Source of the DNA: Archegozetes longisetosus
Taxonomy: Eukaryota > Arthropoda > Arachnida > Sarcoptiformes > Trhypochthoniidae
Reading direction: 5' to 3'
Assembly: GCA_018873245.2 (NCBI GenBank)
Contig: JAEMBT020000002.1
Span: 3,662,001 to 3,726,000 of the forward strand
Length of the DNA stretch: 64,000 nucleotides
Below the pieces are notes generated by a model. The model saw only the letters and a list, made by a program, of their open reading frames with translations, searched no databases and was not told the DNA's origin. Made by a program: the position numbers and the translations under genes. Positions 61,055-64,000 of this stretch are shown one piece after another (the first letter of the stretch is position 1; each line of letters begins with the position of its first letter).

Positions 61055-63463
61055 GGTTGAACTAGACTTTACGTGGCCAGAGATTTTCGAGATAAACTTT
61101 GTATATAAATAAACTATAGCTTAAGCTGATTTCAGATATATAAGTTTTATTCACCGCAAATGACCAGAACATCGGTAAAAAAATTCCCGAAAAATCGACT
61201 AGACTTTACGTGGCCAGAGAGTTCAGAGATAAATTTCATATACAAATAATCTATAACTCATAGAGAGTTCAACTATGTAAATTTTATTCACCGCAATTTA
61301 CCAGAACATCAATAAAAAAATTCCCGAAAATTCGACTAGACTTTACGTGGCCACAGATTTTCGACATAAGCTTTTTATATAAAGAAACTACAACTCAAAC
61401 TGAGTTCAAATATGCAAATTTCATTTGCCGCAAATGATTAGAACATTGGTAAAAAAATTTCCGAATAATCTAGTATATAGAAAATTAACGTAAAATAAAT
61501 TTATGGAATCACGTTTCAACTCAAATCGATTGAAACGAGCAGAATTCCACTGTTCTGATAATATATTTTGATGAAACTTCAAAAAAAAAAAATATTGAAA
61601 AAATGAGAGAACCAAGATCCTACGTCCCTTGGTCTAAAATAGTACCTCTTTAAACATATATGTTATGAATAAGGTCTTGACAAGGATGAAAAAATCATGA
61701 AATGACGTAGCGTTAATGTTGGAAAGTTCAAAACTTGATCTGTATAGTTTCACGATCACAAGATCTGGGAACCGTTTTCTTGCGGTAATGGCGGTATATA
61801 GCTTATAATTATAATCTAAGTTTAAGATCTTAGCAAATAAATGTACTGTCAGGCCTAAATGTGTCATCGGAAGCGCAATAAGGGATGCACTGAGCATCGC
61901 TCAGACGATGCTCGGTCGGTTCAATAAGACAAGCGGTTCGGCTTAGCATGTTAAAAGCTAATTGGAAATTCTCCGTATCGTGTAAAAGTAACCCTGCTAA
62001 AATAAGCCAGCAAAAAATAACGTCTCAATAATAACTATTAAAGTGTTTTTAAAAGTTTATTAATGATTTATTACTTATAATATCAGTATTAATCTATATT
62101 AAGCGATGAATTTCACATAAGGCTACGTTACTTCATGATTTTTTCGTCCTTATCAAGACCTTATTCATAACATATATGTTTAAAGAGGTACTATTTTAGA
62201 CCAAGGGACGTATGATCTTGGTTCTCTCATTTTTTCAATATTTTTTTTAATTTTTGAAGTTTCATTAGAATATATTATCAGAACAGTGGAATTCTGCTCG
62301 TTTCAATCGGTTTGAGTTGAAACGTGATTCCATAAATTTATTTTACGTTAATTTTCTATATACTAGATTATTCGGAAATTTTTTTACCAATGTTCTAATC
62401 ATTTGCGGCAAATGAAATTTGCATATTTGAACTCAGTTTGAGTTGTAGTTTCTTTATATAAAAAGCTTATGTCGAAAATCTGTGGCCACGTAAAGTCTAG
62501 TCGAATTTTCGGGAATTTTTTTATTGATGTTCTGGTAATTTGCGGTGAATAAAATTTACATAGTTAAACTCTCTATGAGTTATAGATTATTTGTATATGA
62601 AATTCATCTATGGATTCTCTGGCCACGTAAAGTCTAGTCGATTTTTCGGGAATTTTTTTACCGATGTTCTGGTCATTTGCGGTGAATAAAACTTATATAT
62701 CTGAAATCAGCTTGAGTTATAGTTTATTTATATAAAGCTCATGTTGAAAATCTGTGGCCACGTAAAGTCTAGTCGATTTTTCGGGAATACTTTTACCGAT
62801 GTTCTGGTCATTTGCGGTGAATAAAATTTATATATTTAAAACCAGCCTGAGCTATAGATCATCGGTACACAAAATTTATCTCTGAACTCTCTGGCCACGT
62901 AAAGTCTAGTCGATTTTTCGGGAATTTTTTTACCGATGTTCTGGTCATTTGCGGCGGATAAAACTTATATATCTGAAATCAGCTTAAGCTATAGTTTATT
63001 TATATACAAAGTTTATCTCGAAAATCTCTGGCCACGTAAAGTCTAGTCGAATTATCGGGAAATTTTTTAACGATTTTCTGGTCGTTTGCGTTTAGTAAAA
63101 TTTATGTATATGATCTCTGCATGAGTTATAGATTATTTGTATATAAAATTCATGTTTGAATTCTCTGGCCACGTAAAGTCTAGTCGATTTTTCGGGATTT
63201 TTTTACCGATGTTCTGGTCATTTGCGGTGAATAAAATTTATATATTTGAACTCAGTTTGAGTTGTAGTTTCTTTATATAAAAAGCTTATGTTGAAAATCC
63301 CTGGCCACGTAAAGTCTAGTCGATTTTTCGTGAATTTTTTTACCGATGTTCCGGTGATTTCCGGTGAATAAAATTTATATATTTGAACTCAGTTTGAGTT
63401 ATAGATTATTTATATACAAAGATTATGTCGAAAATCTCTGGCCACGTAAAGTCTAGTTCAACC
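61055..63463. mobile_element. fold-back element with tandem 137-bp subrepeats
   Basis: Flanked by GGTTGAAC (61055) and its reverse complement (to 63463). The left side has three copies and the right side eight copies of a unit about 137 bp long, in opposite orientation, each containing CTTTACGTGGCC (or GGCCACGTAAAG), GGGAATTTTTTT and TGTTCTGGTCATTTGCGGTG. Inside the arrays the inverted pairing continues through single-copy sequence (61450-61700 against 62130-62390), leaving a loop at about 61710-62120 with no supported gene. The structure resembles Foldback elements, whose long terminal repeats are built of tandem units. Confidence 0.85.
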
Positions 63464-63775
63464 GATTTGACTCGTCATTTGATTTTTACAAAGCCCCGCC
63501 CACTTGTAAATGAAATAATTGACTTCAATACAAAAAGGGGTGTAACTTTTGAACTAGTGGGTGTAAAATAATGATTCTTGTATCAATCGATTTGTCTCAT
63601 CGAGTACTATCGATTTGACTCATCCCCCGATTTTTAAAGTCGTTCCGACCGTTTAGTACCTCTTAACCGATATATTTGTAAATCAGAAAATGCTTTTGTA
63701 GCTCTTGTTAAATAAATAGCACTAAAGACGATGTAATGTCTCATTTAAAAATACATACAAGTTTATTCATTTAAA

Positions 63776-63925
63776 TAATGATGGACATAGGTTCATTTTC
63801 ACTGAGCCTTAAGCCTAACCTTGAGCTTTGAAGATATGAGCCTGAGCCTTCGGCTCTATAAATACTTTTGAGCTGAGCCTTGAGCCTGGACTAGCCTAGG
63901 TTCAGGCTAGCCTTTGTCCATCATT
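63776..63925. mobile_element. short MITE with AATGATGGACA ends
   Basis: Ends AATGATGGACA and TGTCCATCATT around a GAGCC-rich core (CTGAGCCTTAAGCC, CCTGAGCCTTCGGCTC, CTGAGCCTTGAGCC). About 150 bp, non-coding. Confidence 0.65.
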
Positions 63926-64000
63926 ACATTCAAAGTATTTAATCAAAATTTACTGAAGCGTTTTAGAAAATATTGATATTCACTGAAATGAGTCAGTAAA

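Larger units (their letters stand above)
58946..63668 (+). mobile_element. Merlin (ISXO2/IS1016-like) DNA transposon, with nested insertion
   Basis: Inverted ends start GGTTAAGAGGTACTAAACGG and are nearly perfect for at least 60 bp (58946 onward, mirrored to 63668). The subterminal region has three diverged copies of a block of roughly 130-150 bp with ATAGTACT...GAGACAAAT...TTCAAAAG (58990, 59140, 59300), and a matching block inverted at 63480-63640. The transposase gene is at 59525-60879. A fold-back element occupies 61055-63463. The GG-type start agrees with Merlin termini. No clear 8-9 bp target duplication is seen at the flanks, so flanking rearrangement is possible. Confidence 0.82.
58690..64000. 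repeat. outer inverted repeat with ATATTGATATT subrepeats; right arm leaves the window
   Basis: The left arm 58690-58871 contains tandem variants of TAGTAAATATTGATATTTAC spaced about 50 bp and ends CAGTAAATTTTGATAAAATA, CCTTGAATG. The right side from 63927 reads, reversed, the same: CAGTAAATTTTGATTAAATA, CTTTGAATG, preceded by matching ATATTGATATTCACTGA. The two arms enclose the Merlin element, so this is probably an older element into which Merlin inserted. Confidence 0.7.

Noticed and set aside
58946..63668. TTAA as target duplication of the Merlin element
   Set aside because: The matching ends include GG before TTAA, the transposase is Merlin type, and the related MITE at 31059 shows an 8-bp duplication outside GGTTAA, so TTAA is part of the terminus.
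1..64000. CRISPR array
   Set aside because: The only regular arrays (61-63.5 kb) have about 137-bp units without spacers and lie in an animal genome.
1..64000. tRNA or rRNA genes
   Set aside because: No cloverleaf with a GGTTCRANNCC T-loop in the right place and no rRNA core sequence was found by eye; a covariance search would be decisive.

Overview
The window is nuclear DNA of an AT-rich animal genome. Genes have short introns (about 35-360 bp) with GT-AG borders. The content (a chymotrypsin-fold protease with a crab-collagenase-like specificity pocket, a multi-pass gustatory-type receptor, Spire, a TTAGG-type motif, many Tc1/mariner, piggyBac-like, hAT and Merlin elements) points to an arthropod. 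A mite or similar small-genome arthropod is my inference; nothing here proves the species.

Left part (1-12.1 kb): the 5' two-thirds or more of TTI1 (TELO2-interacting HEAT-repeat protein, minus strand, runs off the left edge), a WD40/tectonin-repeat protein resembling TECPR2 (minus), decayed or small coding segments at 8.7-9.9 kb, and a three-exon secreted serine protease (plus).

Middle repeat-rich part (12.3-36.4 kb): an apparently intact DD37E Tc1/mariner element nested in a TTAA-flanked MITE; two related fold-back hairpins (16.7 and 18.8 kb); then three degenerate copies of an AT-rich segment (about 19.2-33.2 kb) that have been hit by a mariner element, a Tc1 element, several MITEs, and a 4.66-kb TTAA-flanked element carrying a Fanzor gene, the eukaryotic relative of the RNA-guided nuclease TnpB. 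The Fanzor has both RuvC aspartates, the relocated glutamate and the zinc finger. It is followed by a row of perfect hairpins between its stop codon and the end of the element, which is where a guide RNA would be expected. This is the most interesting system in the window. A 1.29-kb Merlin-type fold-back element with an 8-bp target duplication sits inside the Fanzor element. hAT remnants follow at 35-36.4 kb.

Right part (38-58.5 kb): a secreted leucine-rich-repeat protein (plus), a gustatory-type receptor (minus), Spire (actin nucleator, minus), a 550-bp TA-flanked MITE, glucose-6-phosphatase (minus), a 5-kb gene-free stretch, a mitochondrial enoyl-CoA hydratase (minus), and one of a pair of small paralogous genes whose other copy is at 9.5 kb.

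The right end (58.7-64 kb) is a nest of inverted-repeat elements: an outer inverted repeat whose right arm leaves the window, inside it a 4.7-kb Merlin element with an almost complete transposase gene, and inside that a fold-back element with tandem 137-bp subrepeats (3 on one side, 8 on the other).

The host genes are independent single-copy genes and not an operon. Intron borders, restored termini and element ends were worked out by eye from splice signals, protein family similarity and repeat pairing; no alignment software or database was used.
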